This document shows positions 1-13,200 of a DNA stretch of 64,000 bases, one piece after another. The notes under the pieces were generated by a model, which ran no database searches, was not told where the DNA came from, and saw only the letters and a program-made list of their open reading frames with translations. Every line of letters starts with the position of its first letter. Positions within the stretch are counted from its first letter, which is position 1. The DNA comes from Myxocyprinus asiaticus (taxonomy: Eukaryota > Chordata > Actinopteri > Cypriniformes > Catostomidae): positions 11,765,492 to 11,829,491 of the forward strand of contig NC_059372.1 in the NCBI RefSeq assembly GCF_019703515.2, given 5' to 3'. The translations under genes were made by a program, and so were the position numbers.

Positions 1-1009
1 TATAATAATTCACAACAACGACAACCATAATTTTGCAAATAGGAAGTTGAAATGAATATGTCATTAATTAATTATTTTAAGGTTTTACATGTGCAGAAAT
101 AAATGACACATTAACTGTAATTTTGTGATATATTTGCAATGTAAATGATTATTTCTGACTATTTTTATTTCTCATAATTGTCCAATATACAGAAAGAGCA
201 AGCATTTACAACAAAGTGTCGGCCAAAATCCGTTGCTATTTCTCACTTTGCACTTGTAGTTTTGCATAAATTCATCATATACGGTCCAGTGGTCATATAC
301 GGTGTAGTCGCAAAGTTTGAAAAATTTCAAAGCAGCCAAAGCTCAAATCGGATCCAAAACTTCTGCATCCACAGATGGTCAGAACTCCACACAGCCTCCG
401 TCCGACACTCCATTGGAAATGACTGATTTCTGGTCTGTTGTCTGCCGTTTGTCGGACGCAGTGAAAAGGCAGCTTAAGTTTTATGTTGCAGATCCTTATA
501 AAGGAGAGTGGTTAGTAAGCCACTGGCGAGTAACTCATGTCAAAAGAGTTTTATTTACTCGCCAAAGTCCATTTTTGTTTGCATTAATAGTCTATATAGC
601 GTTATGGCTGTTTCAAGGTAACATAAGTCTTGAGTAAATGCCCTTTTGTCTGTGCACAAGCATCTGAGCATGTCAGTCAAAGTGTCGTCCTGGCCGTGTT
701 TGCATAATGCAGAATGGCTGTATTGTAATTTGCGGCGAGTAATGGCGATGCAGAAAGAGTTTGTTTAGGACCTTCGAGAGAAACCAGATGACGTCATCAG
801 TAATGCCACGGAATACATTTCGGCAGGAAATCTCTGAACTCCACTTACCATACATAACCAGACAGGAAATATTCAAATGCACTTTGCCTGTATTCAAAAG
901 CAGTGCCCACTCATGACAACTGTTTTGTTTATCCTAATAATTTATCATGTATACTATGAACCAAGGACACTAAATTCCACATGGCCTTTCAAATCTTCCT
1001 CTTTTTCAG
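1..1009. other. Gene-free stretch, probably calcoco1 intron
   Basis: No exon is recognisable. The next calcoco1 exon begins at 1010 with a partial codon, so this is most simply the 3' end of an upstream intron, with the exons for the N-terminal SKICH residues off the left edge. Short open frames at 178-637 have no recognised family and lack splice context; they may be decayed repeat. Confidence 0.5.
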
Positions 1010-1212
1010 CTTCTTACCTACCAGGGACTAGTGCTCAGCAATACCAGTTTGTGTATGTCGATGGAAAGGGGGAGGTTTGTTCTTGCAGTACTGCCTTTAC
1101 CTTCTCGTCCCCAAAGCCCCTGGAAGAGCTGGTGACACTGGAGGAGGAGGGTCAAGGGGAGGAAGTGGGCGAGGATATGTTACTTGTCATCCCCAGAGCC
1201 CAGTTACTCCAG
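1010..1212 (+). CDS. calcoco1: calcoco1 exon: SKICH C-terminal part and LIR-like motif
   Basis: Acceptor tttttcag at 1002-1009, donor gt at 1213. The exon starts with the last two bases of a codon and ends in phase 0. It encodes [20 protein letters not shown] and on to [21 protein letters not shown]. The YQFVYV and LVTLEE blocks align directly with mammalian CALCOCO1. LLVI sits where NDP52-family proteins carry a non-canonical ATG8-binding LVV motif. Confidence 0.93.
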
Positions 1213-4200
1213 GTCAGATGGAAAAAAATGATAAGGTTCATAGGATGCTTATGTTAAAAGTGCAGATTGACAGTTTTTGAATAATAGAAATAACATCAAG
1301 TTCCAAGTAAATTGTTTTGTCGCAGACTGGTCAGCCTGACAGTCTAATTGATAGATATTAAACAAATATATAGATTAAATAACTGTAACCTTTTTTTTTG
1401 CGCAAACATATCATTGAAAAGATTACACCACCCGAATTGACCTCTGCCTCACTGTAAGCAGCCATTTGTCCAATGATTGTAGTGCCATTGGCATATTTGA
1501 AGAATCTGGACAGAGCTGTATCTTGACCACACAATTGTTGGTATCAAGGAGAACAGCAAAGGACCAAAATGCACAGCCCTGAGGGGCAACATCATTTGTT
1601 AGTGGGAGGACTTAAATCAACAAAAGGCTACAGACCTCAGACAGAGTCTCATTTCAAAATGTCCACAATGTGCAGTTTTGTTGTGTGGCTTGAGAATCAC
1701 ATGAACAACATTAAGGCCTTTGCAAACCAAAGGCGACGTGATTATGAGAGGCGAATAGAAGAAAAGTCAACAGTGAATAATGCTGATTTGTCACTGATGT
1801 AGTACTACAGGTCCTTGTCCTGAGTTGTTATCTTTTGGGCTACAGCAAAAAGACATGGTTACGTTGGTACACAATTCAGTAAGTTTTGAGAGTGACAACC
1901 GCAAAAAAATAAATAAATAAAAAAAATAAAGTGACTGCCTTAAATTTTCAGGACTCACAACCGAATTTTGAGTTTAGTTGATATGCATGGTACAAACTGA
2001 ACTGCTATGAAAAATGGCAACACAAAAGCCCTATCAGTTGTTTGGGCAAAGGAGAAAGGAATAAACTGAATTAAACCGATTTCTTTTTGTTTTTACCAGA
2101 TACCTGAGGGAATGAAAGCAGCAAGATAAATAGCTAAGAATAAGTCCTTAGAGATGCAATGCAAAGCCTTTATATTTACTATCATAATCTGTTGCTATGG
2201 TTACAGGCATTAAGGCTCTCATAAGTTATTCTAGGTTCCATTTGAAATTCCCAAATTCCTAGTAGTAAAATTCAAATGGAATGCCACATAATTTGGACTT
2301 CAAACTTGGAAACTCATGAGGGAAACTATCAATCCTACGATTGCCATATTTGATAATCGGACACATGTAGAACAAATGCTAGCATTGTAAAGCATCATTT
2401 ATTCTCTGCAATTTGGTTGCTTGGAGACGTCTCTGTTGACAATTTAGAACCTGTTAAGTTTAAAGGATTGTTTCCTGATGCATCATCTTTCGAGCATCTG
2501 GCAGTTGACTGCGTAAATGGTCGGTGATCAGAGATATCATGTTGGAATATCCCACATCCGACTTTGAAAGGAATGCAGCATTAGAGAAGGGGAGTGATTT
2601 TGGTAACTTGAGCATCAAAACTGTTATTAAATAGGGTTATTACTCCCAGACAGTGTGAATGTAGCCTTGGTTTTTATTTGATTGACTGTTGGGGTAATAT
2701 CTTCTTGAAGCAAAACACTAAGAAAGAAGGTATTAAAGGAATCAAATAAAAGCACGTTTAGAAGTACATTTTATTTTCCTCTCCACCTTTTTGGTCTTGT
2801 TATTAATATCTGGATCTGTCTGATTTTTTTTTTTTTTTTTTTTACAGAGTCGCCTGCAGGAGTGTCTGAAAGAGCGTGCGGAGCTGCTCAAGGCTCTGGA
2901 AGCAGCAGACCAGAACATGGAAAGAGAGAAAGACAGGAGAGAGAGAGACAAATGTTTCTGGGAGGACAACCGCAAGGAACTGGAAAGAAAGATCAGTGAG
3001 CTGAAGGAGGAAGTGAGAGAATATAGAGCAAAAGTAGAGGGAATGAAGAAAAAGCAAAAGGTAGCGTAAACACTTGTTTCATCACACTGTGTGGTCAGCC
3101 CTGGGTCATAGTTTTATGTGTATTTTCTATAGCCTTTCTTAAGTGTTTACTGTGGTGTATCTTATTACAAACACTGGTGGTGTGCTTACTACTTAATGAT
3201 TTTTAGTGTTAAGATTTAGCGTAAGCATCTCACCACCATCATACCTCTCTTTTTTAGGAGGTTAAAGAATTAGGTGAGGCCCTGACAGAGGAGAAGAAAG
3301 CCCTCCTGGCTCAAAAAGAAGCTAATGAGCAGAAAATCAGGGAACTAGAGGAGGACATCAAAGTACTGACCCAGAGAGGCCTGGAGAGAGAAACTGACAT
3401 AGAAAGGTAAGAGGCTATCTGTCTGCTAGTCATCTCTTTTGAACCTGTGTACAGCACAAACGTCTGTACAGTGGTCAAATTTTGTCAATATTGTCTAGGG
3501 GAGGGTCTTTGATGACTGCAAACATCACTTATGCAATAGAGTCAAAGTCTGTCGCATAGAAATGCTATGACGTCAGACATACCAAAGATGTTCTTCAAGT
3601 TGATTAAGTGATTATTTTAAAGCTGTACCTAGCTACTAACATTTAAAACCCTTGTTTTGGCACAAATCTTTATGTTACATGACTAAATGATGTTAAATCA
3701 CTTTAAATGACATGAGTAGGTGGTCCTTTGATGTTGTCTGTGGCGCATCAAGATGTGGTCATATGCATCCTAGGCCACCTCTGGAGGGATGAAGGTGACT
3801 GAACCATAATTAGGGCTGAAACTATTTTGATAATTGGTTAATCTAACGATTAATCTAACGATTATTCGACTATTCGGCAATGATTGCAACGATTAATCAT
3901 TAGCTCTTAACCGATTATTCAGCTTGTGCCCTGACTTAAAAGGTTGTATTAAACGTGCATACTAACAATAAAGGGGACAAAATCATCTTTTAAAAATACC
4001 TCTAAATGACATTCACTGAATTAAAGGGAAAAAATACTTTTTATTAAGTTTAATTCAGCAAAGAAATTCATGGCTAAAAATACTATTATCAAGTGTTTTT
4101 GTCTTGTTTTCCATTTAAAATAGTCTAAAAATCCTTAAAGCAAGATACATTTACTTGAGAAGCAACATATAAGATATTTAGACTTGCTTTAAGAGAATGT

Positions 4201-7200
4201 ATCTTAAATATAGGTGTATTTTTTCCACTTGGTAATACTTCTGCGAGTGCTTATATTCAAGATCTATTCTCTAAAAGCAAGTCTAAATATCTTTTATGCT
4301 GCTTCTCAGGTGAATGCATCTTTTTTTAAAGGATTTTTAGATATTTTAAAATATTAGTATTTTTAATATTATATGCAACATTCTCAGATAACAATTTTTT
4401 CTTCTGCAGTAAAGTTCCTAAAGTAAATGTACGTTGTTTTAAAGGAGTTTTAGTTATTTATATTGGAAAACAAGTCAAAACAAAAACAAATCAAAAACAA
4501 ATTTTTTTGCATTGTATAATGGGGCGAAGACTACCCTCTCTCACCTTTCTGTTCACTTCAATCCATCTTTAACTCACAAAAAACAAACTCTCTCTTGTTA
4601 ATCAAGCTGCATATTGCACACATATATTAAGATTCAATAAGTTGCGTGCCATCACATTATAATCTAGCTGCATTAAGCGTGCGTGCTCGAGGGACGAGCG
4701 TCCCCGCCCCAGAGTGTGCATCAGCCGGGTGCAGTTTCAATCTCTCCCCCTTAGATCGGGACATTTGCGCAACTCACAGAAGAGGCACTGACTGCACAGA
4801 GAAATGCCAGTTTCGGAGTTTGCCGTTATTTACATGATCTGCTTCCGGATTATTTGAACTTTAATAAAGCTATAACGCATTAAATACAACTGAATTTAAG
4901 ATGTAACGCCGGGGTGTGTTTCCTATAAAGATGCTCGACACACAAGTTTTTGGCTCCGCTTATTCCACAATAAGAGTGCTTCTGTATTTACATATTTAGT
5001 ATTTTTGCATTGTAATTCCCTCATACTTTGTGGTCTACATCATCTGAAGCTCTTTGGAAGGTTTAGAGTGCTTCTGGACTGTGAGCTGTGTTTTCTTCCT
5101 CTCCTCAGTCAGTCGCGAGCTGCAGTGCTGCTCTTACGCGCCATCATTAGAGTTTAATATGATCTCATGTTACGTTAAATGAGATCAAACGACTATTCGA
5201 CAACGAAAATTTTTGTCGACAATTTTTTTTATTGTCGACGTTGTCGACTAAACATTTCAGCCCTAATCATAATGCATGTCTAAAGCAATTTAGACCCCTT
5301 TAACACTTCTATTTAGTGTTGTCAACTTCTGATTAGATCACCTGGGATGGATGTTAATACTAAATGTAAACATGGGTTTTATTGGCTTTGTGTCCCACAA
5401 GGTGTAACGCAGTATGTTTACATGCAGAGTACTAATTGAGTTACAGTGGGTTTTTGCTGTAGTTGAGCCAGAGTCTTCATCTGTCTGTCAAAGTTTGCAT
5501 GATGCAATAAATAAACGTCAGCTCATCACCTCTGTCTTTTGGAGCAAGCACACAAAGCAGAGGCCAATGTGGTCTGATATAAAGAAATATACAGTTAACA
5601 TTAACTAGCATTTTCAGGCAAAAGAAAATCCTCTTCGGGTCAAAATGACCAGAACACAACATGAGGGTTAAAGGCAGAAATGTGAAGCTTATAGTTTTAT
5701 AACAGAACTTGTATTAATTTTTCTGTTAAAACCTGTGTATTTTTTGAGCTGTAAATTTGTTTAAATCAAAATTTTTACAGTTGTTCTATGGTTTTAGGGT
5801 GTTACGTTATCAGTTGTAAAATCGGAAAAAACTTTACACAAAAAAGAGTAATAAGTGTTTTGTTTTTTTTTGTTTTTTTTCCACACTTAAATCATGTTCA
5901 CTTGCATATTGTTTTAGTCTTATGTCTATACCTTTGAAACAGTGAGGTTTTTTTTTTTTTTTACATTTATGGATTGGCCCCATTCACTTCCATTGTAAGT
6001 GCTTCACTGTATCCCAGATTTTTGCTTTTTTTTTTTAAAGTAAAGTAGGGACAAGAACCCAGGAATATTCCTTTAATGTGTTTTCATGCCAAGTATCTTA
6101 GTCTGACTTTGCAAAAATCTGACTGGTACAATTTCATTCAGATTAAAACATTTATATGACATTTTAAAAAGACAAATTATTGTTTTATTTTTGAAGTGTT
6201 TTTTGTGGTTCTGTGTAGAATGAGGGAACGAGCTAAGAAAGCAGCTGCTCAGAAGAAGGAAGATGAGGATGAACAAAAGAACCTGAAGGTTTCTCAGCTA
6301 TAACTTATGAACTCACATTTAGAATAAGCATACACAGAAATACATGTTCGCAAATGTTTATAATTATTTGATTTTTGTGCATTTAAGTTAAAGATGGGGC
6401 AGACCGAGAAAGAGCTGCACAGTCTGTCTGCAGAGTTTCAGAGTCTGAGAAGCTCTCTGGCCCAGAGAGATACACACGCCCTACAGCTCCAAGACACCAT
6501 CTCAACCCTCACACACAAACTCAACAGTGCTCACAGGAAAGAGGTAACATTCCAGAAGTTTTAACACCCCAAAGTCGCACCTTCTATGTCTCATGGGGCT
6601 TACACACCAAACTTACTCTTGTGTTCAGAAATTGTTAGATTGAGCACATAATATACATAGATTTGGGCATAATGCACTGCAATGCATAGTGTATAATAGG
6701 GCTGGGTAAAAATATAAATTGTCCGATGCATTATAATCTTCGTTTGAACAATCTCAATATCCATTCTTAAATGCCAAGATCGATCTTTCACTTTAGGTAG
6801 CAAACCTCTATAATGCAAGTAAATCACTTGCATGTGCAACCAAATCTCATTGCTATGTGACTAAAAATGTCTATGATTAGCCACTGGCTAGTAAATGTTC
6901 AGATTTCACTCAAACTATATTACTGATTGAGTTGTATAGTGGAGAAGAAGTTATTAGCACAGAGATCCTTTAACTTAGTGTTGAGAGTAAAAGTTTGGTT
7001 TAACTCATTCTGTGTGTCCAAAGACAAGAGCTTCAGACCCATATTTAATTGAATAATGTCTCTTTTAATAGCCATTTTGTTTTTTACAGTCATTTGTTGA
7101 TTAAAAAAGAAAAAAGCAAACTAATTCTAATTCTAACATGGATGCGCTAAAGAAACCACGCACGTCTTCACTCATTGTATGTTCTTATTGGCTGATGCCG

Positions 7201-10200
7201 CTAGTCTTAAAGAGACAGTACCAATTAAGCACGTGTTCTACATATCAATGTAAATACTTTTAAATAGTACAAATTATGCAAGTAAACAGTAAAAATGTAA
7301 CCAAAATACTTATGCAATTTCAAGACATTAATTGATGGAACATTATTTGTAAAAATGAATATTTTCTAATTGTACCTAGAAGGGTTGCCTAGAAGGTCCC
7401 TTTATAATTAAGAGCATTAGCTGAGAGAGAATTTATTTTATAGGTTAGCAAAATGGAACATTGTTACAGAAATGTTCCCATACGATTCCATATCGAATCA
7501 GGAAATCTGTATCAATACCTAGCCCTTGTGTATAAGAAAAGTTTAACTGTGTTTAACTTAACACCATATTTACAATGCATGTTCATATCCATCCTTTGTA
7601 AGTGTATATAGACCTGTATGTAAACCTCCTGACTGCCTTTAGACTGATACCCTGCCTGTACACTAAACATACCCAAAACTGAGTATACAAGCCGATACCA
7701 TATTATGATTATGTTTCTGTGTCATGTTGGAGCAGGCAGCCAATGAAGTGGCTCTGGGTGAACTCCGGAGTGTTCAGGAACGTTTGAACGTGAGTGAGCG
7801 CTGCGTGGAGACTCTCAAGGGGGAGCTGAGAGACATGGTCGCTCAGAGGGACACTGCACACACTGAGCTTCATCAAGCCCGTCTGCAGGCCGCACAGCTC
7901 ACACTGCAGCTGGCAGATGCCAGCCTGGCTCTGAGAGAAGGCAGGGCCAGCTCGGCACAGGAGAGAGAGACCGTGCAGCAGAACGCTGAGGTAATCTAAA
8001 ATTCAACTAAAAATATAAAAATAACTGTTTATTTTGGGGATAATAACTAGCTGCCACTCATTGTATTAAGCACGTAATGTATTCATGTAGCATACTACTC
8101 TTTATCGTTACATACTGCATACTATTTAATATTCTATTCTTAAAAGTAAAGTAGGCAGTACACAGTATACTGTGCAGTATGCAGCGCTATAGTATACCGC
8201 TGTGAGCATAGTCATAAACTCTTAAAGTTGGGGTGTGTAATTTTCATCAAATCACTTTTTGTCAAATTCCATGAATATCTCTTCACAGTCTGCTAGCTGT
8301 CCGTTCTGTGTGTGCGCTGAAAAGAAATCCGGTGTTTGTACACAGCCCTGGCTTTGTAAATGGGAAAATAAACAAAGTGGATCAGACCAATCCACACAAC
8401 ACTGTTGCAATCACACAGCATTGGCAATAGGCGTGCATGCATTTGGGGGGCGGAGCTTCTGAAGGAATCGCTTACTCCACCTTAAACATGAAAACCAGTT
8501 GAACCATAACACCGGCAATGTTATTGGACAATCCGATTCCTCTACACTGCTTTCTGTCTGGTGTGTTTATGTTATAGTGGTCTTGTTATTACGATGTTAA
8601 ACGTTTATCATCTTTTATTTAAAATGGCCTATTTGTTCATAGGGAATCAGAGAGTGCGAAAGGGCATGATGAGTCTGAGGGGTGTTGGCAAACGTTGTTT
8701 GAAAACATACTTATTTTTGTAATTCCATTTGGTGCCACTAGTAGCGCAGAAATTCATACTCCACCTTTAAGAGAGATTGGACTGAGAGGCATGATGAAAC
8801 TGGGGTAACCCATACTTTTGTAATTACAATCAGGGCTTATTGAATTATTAAACATACTGCTCTTTGTACGCACTACAGTCTTCCATTCTCAGGGACTGTT
8901 GTCATTAATCTGTAATCTTGTATACTTACATGTTGTTCTATTGTGTCTGGCCATTCTCTGTTGACCTCTCTTATCAACAAGGCATTTCCATCCGCAGAAC
9001 TGCCGCTCACTGGATGTTTTTGGTTTTTGGCACCATTCGGAGTAAATTCTAGAGGCTGTTGTGCATGAAAATCCCAGGAGATCAGCAGTTACAGAAATGC
9101 TCAATCCAGCCCATCTGGCACCAACAATCATGCCACGGTCCAAATCACTGAGACCACATTTTTTCCCCCATTCTGATGGTTGATGTGAACATTAACTGAA
9201 GCTCCTGTCCCATATCTGGATGATTTTATGCACTGCACTGCTGCCACACGATTGGCTGATTAGATAATCGCATGGATGAATGTTGGTGCCTGACAGGCTG
9301 GTTTGAGTATTTCTGTAACTGCTGATCTCCTGGGATTTTCACACACAACAGTCTCTAGTATTTACTCAGAATGGTGCCAAAAACAAAAAACATCCAGTGA
9401 GCAGCAGTTCTGCGGATGGAAACGCCTTGTTGATGAGAGAGGTCAACAGAGAATGGCCAGACTGGTTCGAACTGACAAAGTCTATGGTAACTCAGATACA
9501 GTGTTGGGTGTAATGCATTACTAAGTAATTAATTACTGTAATTAAATTACTTTTTCATTGAAAAAAGTAAATTATGGGATTACTCTTAATTTTTCAGCAA
9601 TTTAATTAGTCACTTCTGATGTAATTACGTTAAATACTATATAGACTCTAGAACAATTCTATATAAAACAATAGCGAATTTAAAATCAAAATTTAACGTC
9701 TAATGTTAAAATGTATGTTTTCTAATTTAACGCTGCCCCTTTAAATTCTTTGGCCAGTTCATGAATAGTTTATTTGATTTTATTTGATTTATTTGAAAGA
9801 ATTAAAAGAACAGTTTCATGTCTTTCCTTGTATTTTTCATCTAGTCGAGGTTGATAGAAAGTAATTAGTAATAAGTAATGCAATTACTTTTCAGAAAGTG
9901 TAATTATTACTGTAATCTAATTACACTGTAGAAGATGTAATTAGTAACTTACCCAACACTGCTCAGATAACCGCTCTGTACAATTGTGGTGAGAAGAATA
10001 GCATCTCAGAATGCTATTCTGAGATGCGGGTTGGCGCTGTTTTGGCGCCACGAGGGGGACCGACACAATATTAGGCAGGTGGTTTTAATGTTGTGGCTGA
10101 TCGGTGTAGATATTGCCTAATGAATAAAATATGACTTGCATAATAACAAGATTATTTAGACCCCTGTTCCCTGAAGTGAATTTATGGATTAACAGATGCA

Positions 10201-13200
10201 CAAAGTGCGTCTGGACCGACTGAATGATGAGATCCAGCAGAAAGAGCAGTTGTTGCAGGAGGCGAGGATGGAGAGGGAGAAAGCGGTGGTGGAGCTGGGA
10301 CGAGAAAAAGACTGCAATCGGGTAAACATGAAAGTTCTCTATTAAAATCATAAAGATTCTTACATTATTGATTAATAAGATATAATTATACATCACAGTG
10401 CTAAACTATATTGAATGTAGAAGTATTTGGGTAGTTGATATTAATATGACACCAAGAAGTTCTGACATGGTATACTTAAACTATTTAAACAATTTTTTCT
10501 TGCATGATTATTATACAGGTAGTTTATATATTTAGATATTAATTGAGAAACTACATGAAATATTTGCACTTTTAAAAATATAGTCTTTAGTCACACTGCA
10601 ACACTACTTCAGTGAACTGCAATTAAAGTTAAAAAAGTTATTAAAATGGTGTAAAAAAAAAAAAAAAAGAAAAATGTTGACCAGTCACAGCACCTAAAAT
10701 ATAAATTTTCCTTTAAACGTATACATTTTAATTTAAAAATCTTGATGTAAAAAATACATTTATGGACATATTATTTGGCAACTGCCCATGTATGTGTTAA
10801 TTAGGGCTGTCGATTTAACCTGTTAATTTAGTGCAATTAATTATTTAAAAAATAATAATAATAACGCAATTAATCATGTCTCCTGACCCGTACTTAAATT
10901 CCGTAATAAAAGTACGTATTTTTCTGCTAGCGGAGTGTTTTAAGCTTGAAGTAACATATAATGTGTTTTTACAAGCTGCCTCAGCAGGGGGCAGTGAGCG
11001 CAACTTAACAAATCTCACAAACAGTGTAGCCACAGAATGAGAGCCAGGACGCATTGCTGGACAACAAAATGCAGGGATCGCGAGACACGATTTTCATACT
11101 TCAACTACTTTTTACTTGACACAGCGTCCTAACAAAGCAGTGTTTATGACGCTGAAAACCAGTGAGATGCTCCATAAGCACCCGTCTGATACATATTTAC
11201 ATGGACCAAAATACAGTCAGAAAATAAGAACTGATCCTGTGAGAAAAGGACTCAATTGCAAAATGGATTGCTGACTGTAGGCTTATGTTCCAGGATATGG
11301 GAATAAATCAAACAATTTATTGACTTCTAAAGCCAATTTTTGTATTGTCTAATTAATGCTTTTCTTGTCTGCCACAATAATGCAATATATTTCAATTTGA
11401 ATTAAATGTATAGGCCTAATTATTTAAATTATGTATTATTTACATTGATCTTTATTTAGGGGCCTTTCTCAGCAAATATTGATATGCAGTTAATTGTGAT
11501 TAATTAGTCAGCATGTTATTTAATTAATTTGATTAAAAATTGTAATCAATATACAGCCGTAGTATTTATGTAATGTAGATTAAGGTTTTCAATGTTTAAG
11601 TTTACAATGTATTTTCAATGAAAACATTTTAAAGGCCGCCATGATAGGTCTATACTACTCTTGTGGAAATGTGATATTTGTGTGTGTTCTCAGGTTCAGC
11701 TTAGCGAGACTCGCCGTGAGCTGCAGGAACTGAAGGCCAGTTTAAGGGTGGCTCAGAAAGAGAAGGAACAGCTGCAGACAGAAATACAGGCAAGATTCTG
11801 CAGTTCTCACAAAACTCTCAGTGGAGCTGTCTCACTTTCAGCCTAACTGTCTTAAACTTTATGCTCTGCACAGTCTCAATAGTCTGTGGTTTTTCTCACA
11901 GGTTACCCAACAAGTCTTGTTGTTTATAAAGCTTTCTTCATATTCACTTGAGCCTGAAGGCATGGCAAAAACATGCTATACCTGTCCCAAACATCAGCTG
12001 CAACCTGTCTCAAGCATGTTTTGAAATGTGAAGCTTTGCCTTTTGATAAAATACTTGCATGAATTCTTCAGTAAAGAAATGTTACCTGTGCTGTTAAGTT
12101 TTAATGGTTCTTTTGAGTTGGGGCTACTTTTCTAGGTAGAGGAACATACAGTATGTGTTACCAACATATTTGTCCTCCTAAATTTCACCAAATTAAAGTT
12201 TAGCAGATAAACACATTTAAAATGTACAGTCTTTCTCTTCAGGGACAGTGTACCAAAAATATTGATGCTTCATCTTGCACTCACAGGTGTCCTATAAAAT
12301 TCTCTCTAGTATGATAATGTCCCTCCCCTTAATCACATTTGATTTGATTAGGCATAGAAAGTAGCAAATCATGGCTGTGACGTACACAAAAGCCTATTGA
12401 TTTTATTTATATATATATATATATAAAGAGAGACCTAAATATGTTTTTGCCCTTAATTCAGGAAATAAAACTGTTCTCATTTAGAGTTTGTCTTTACTGT
12501 AAGCTACTTTTAAATAGGGGTGGGTCAAATTATTGATTTCCTGATGCATCGTGATCTTCATTTGAACGATCTCTATATCAATTCTTAAACCCCAAGATCG
12601 ATCTTTAACTCTATGCACAACCCTCCACTACAATGAGAAAAAAATCACTCGCATTTGCAACCAATTTTCACATTATGCGACTAAAAATGTATATATTTGG
12701 CAACTGCCTGGTAAATGTTTAGATTTCACTCACCAGGAATTGTGTAGGATAGTGGTGGAGTATTCAGCTGCAAGATCCTTTCACTGCGTGTTGAGAGTAA
12801 AAGTTGTTCCGTGTAATGTGTGTCCAAAGATAAGATCCACGCAACCGATTTGTCAATGAATAATATTTCTTTTAATAATCTTTCTGTTCTTTACAGGCAG
12901 TTGTTGATCAAAAACAACAAAAAATAAATATTTAATTCTAATCAGGCATAGCACAGATGAGATAAAGCCATTCGTGTCTCTCTCATTAACTTGTTTTAAT
13001 TTAAAGACGCTGTTTACAGAAATGCCGCGTTTCCTTAAAGAGACAATACCGGTTTTAACACGTGTTCAACAAGTCAATGTAAATACCTGTAATTAGTACA
13101 AAAAAATGCAATTAAACAATGTAACAAAATACAATATTTGCAATATAATATCATATTTATTGATTAAATTCATTGATTCATTCTTTTTTTAAAAGCTAAA

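Noticed and set aside
317..637. Coding exon for the N-terminal SKICH part of CALCOCO1
   Set aside because: The frame has no resemblance to the SKICH sequence (no DWIGIF-like motif) and no matching splice phase to 1010.
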